A stretch of DNA of 32,641 nucleotides from Laspinema palackyanum D2a. GTDB lineage: Bacteria > Cyanobacteriota > Cyanobacteriia > Cyanobacteriales > Laspinemataceae. Positions within the stretch are counted from its first letter, which is position 1; every line of letters begins with the position of its first letter. A program made the translations under genes and the position numbers. Location: contig JAMXFF010000059.1 of NCBI GenBank assembly GCA_025370845.1, positions 1 through 32,641 of the forward strand. The letters are read 5' to 3'. This document shows, one piece after another, positions 32,531 to 32,641 of this stretch. The notes beneath the pieces are model-generated. The model ran no database searches. It saw nothing but the letters and a program-made list of their open reading frames with translations, and was not told the origin of the DNA.

Positions 32531-32641
32531 AACGACTGAAGTCGTTACTACGAACTAAGAGAACAACGACTGAAGTCGTTACTACGAACTAAGAGAACAA
32601 CGACTGAAGTCGTTACTACGAACTAAGAGAACAACGACTGA
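32531..32641. repeat. 34-bp tandem array in inverted orientation, cut by the window end
   Basis: Units start at 32531, 32565, 32599 and 32633, an exact 34-base period. Each contains AACGACTGAAGTCGTTACTA, the reverse complement of the core in the array at 32214, followed by CGAACTAAGAGAAC. The copies are identical as far as visible, so amplification is recent. The array continues past the window. Confidence 0.9.

Noticed and set aside
32214-32641. CRISPR-like regular repeats near the window end
   Set aside because: The full 31- and 34-base periods are repeated with no unique spacers, and no cas genes are present. These are simple tandem arrays.

Overview
The window reads as chromosomal DNA of a filamentous, Oscillatoria-like cyanobacterium. 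The evidence is the very frequent HIP1 octamer (GCGATCGC), the first 25 codons of psaB (photosystem I) on the minus strand at position 1-77, and many typically cyanobacterial families: argJ, gatB, SWIM-domain and multi-PAS hybrid sensors, and class III cyclases. The genus is an inference only. I saw no rRNA, tRNA, CRISPR array or intact transposase.

Left part (1-11171), mostly minus strand. A truncated psaB lies at the edge with no psaA upstream of it. Next comes a compact, GC-richer two-gene cassette, cynS (cyanate lyase) plus a DUF1348/SnoaL-like gene overlapping by 7 bp, bracketed by two diverged copies (about 370 bp) of the same direct repeat. Then follow an SGNH/GDSL hydrolase, a small exported protein with a clear terminator, a SWIM zinc-finger protein with 9-bp iterations in its leader, a 60-residue unknown, argJ (arginine synthesis), an MFS transporter and gatB (tRNA amidotransferase). 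Two palindromic, MITE-like elements sit in the intergenic spaces (7504-7765 and 9462-9634).

Middle (11841-15974), plus strand. A three-gene unit encodes a coiled-coil protein, a 960-residue single-pass membrane protein (cytoplasmic low-complexity and repeat region, a possible roadblock-like domain, TM helix, BON-like repeats, OmpA peptidoglycan-binding domain) and a Ras-like small GTPase. The layout suggests a GTPase-controlled, cell-wall-anchored envelope machine. It is the best candidate in the window for a poorly described system.

Right part (16164-32057), a second-messenger signalling island. It holds two hybrid histidine kinases (1810 and 935 residues), a PAS/GAF adenylate cyclase overlapping the second kinase by 17 bp, a REC-GGDEF-EAL protein on the opposite strand (degenerate GGDEF, intact EAL), an FKBP/SlyD-type prolyl isomerase and a CHASE4-HAMP adenylate cyclase. 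Both kinases and the first cyclase begin with the same divergent PAS-like domain, so one input module appears to have been duplicated and joined to both phosphorelay and cAMP outputs next to a c-di-GMP phosphodiesterase.

The last 2.6 kb carries eleven copies of a hairpin core (AACGACTTCAGTCGTT and close variants or its reverse complement): two as arms of an inverted-repeat element abutting the cyclase stop codon, five in a 31-bp tandem array, and four in an oppositely oriented 34-bp array that runs off the window.
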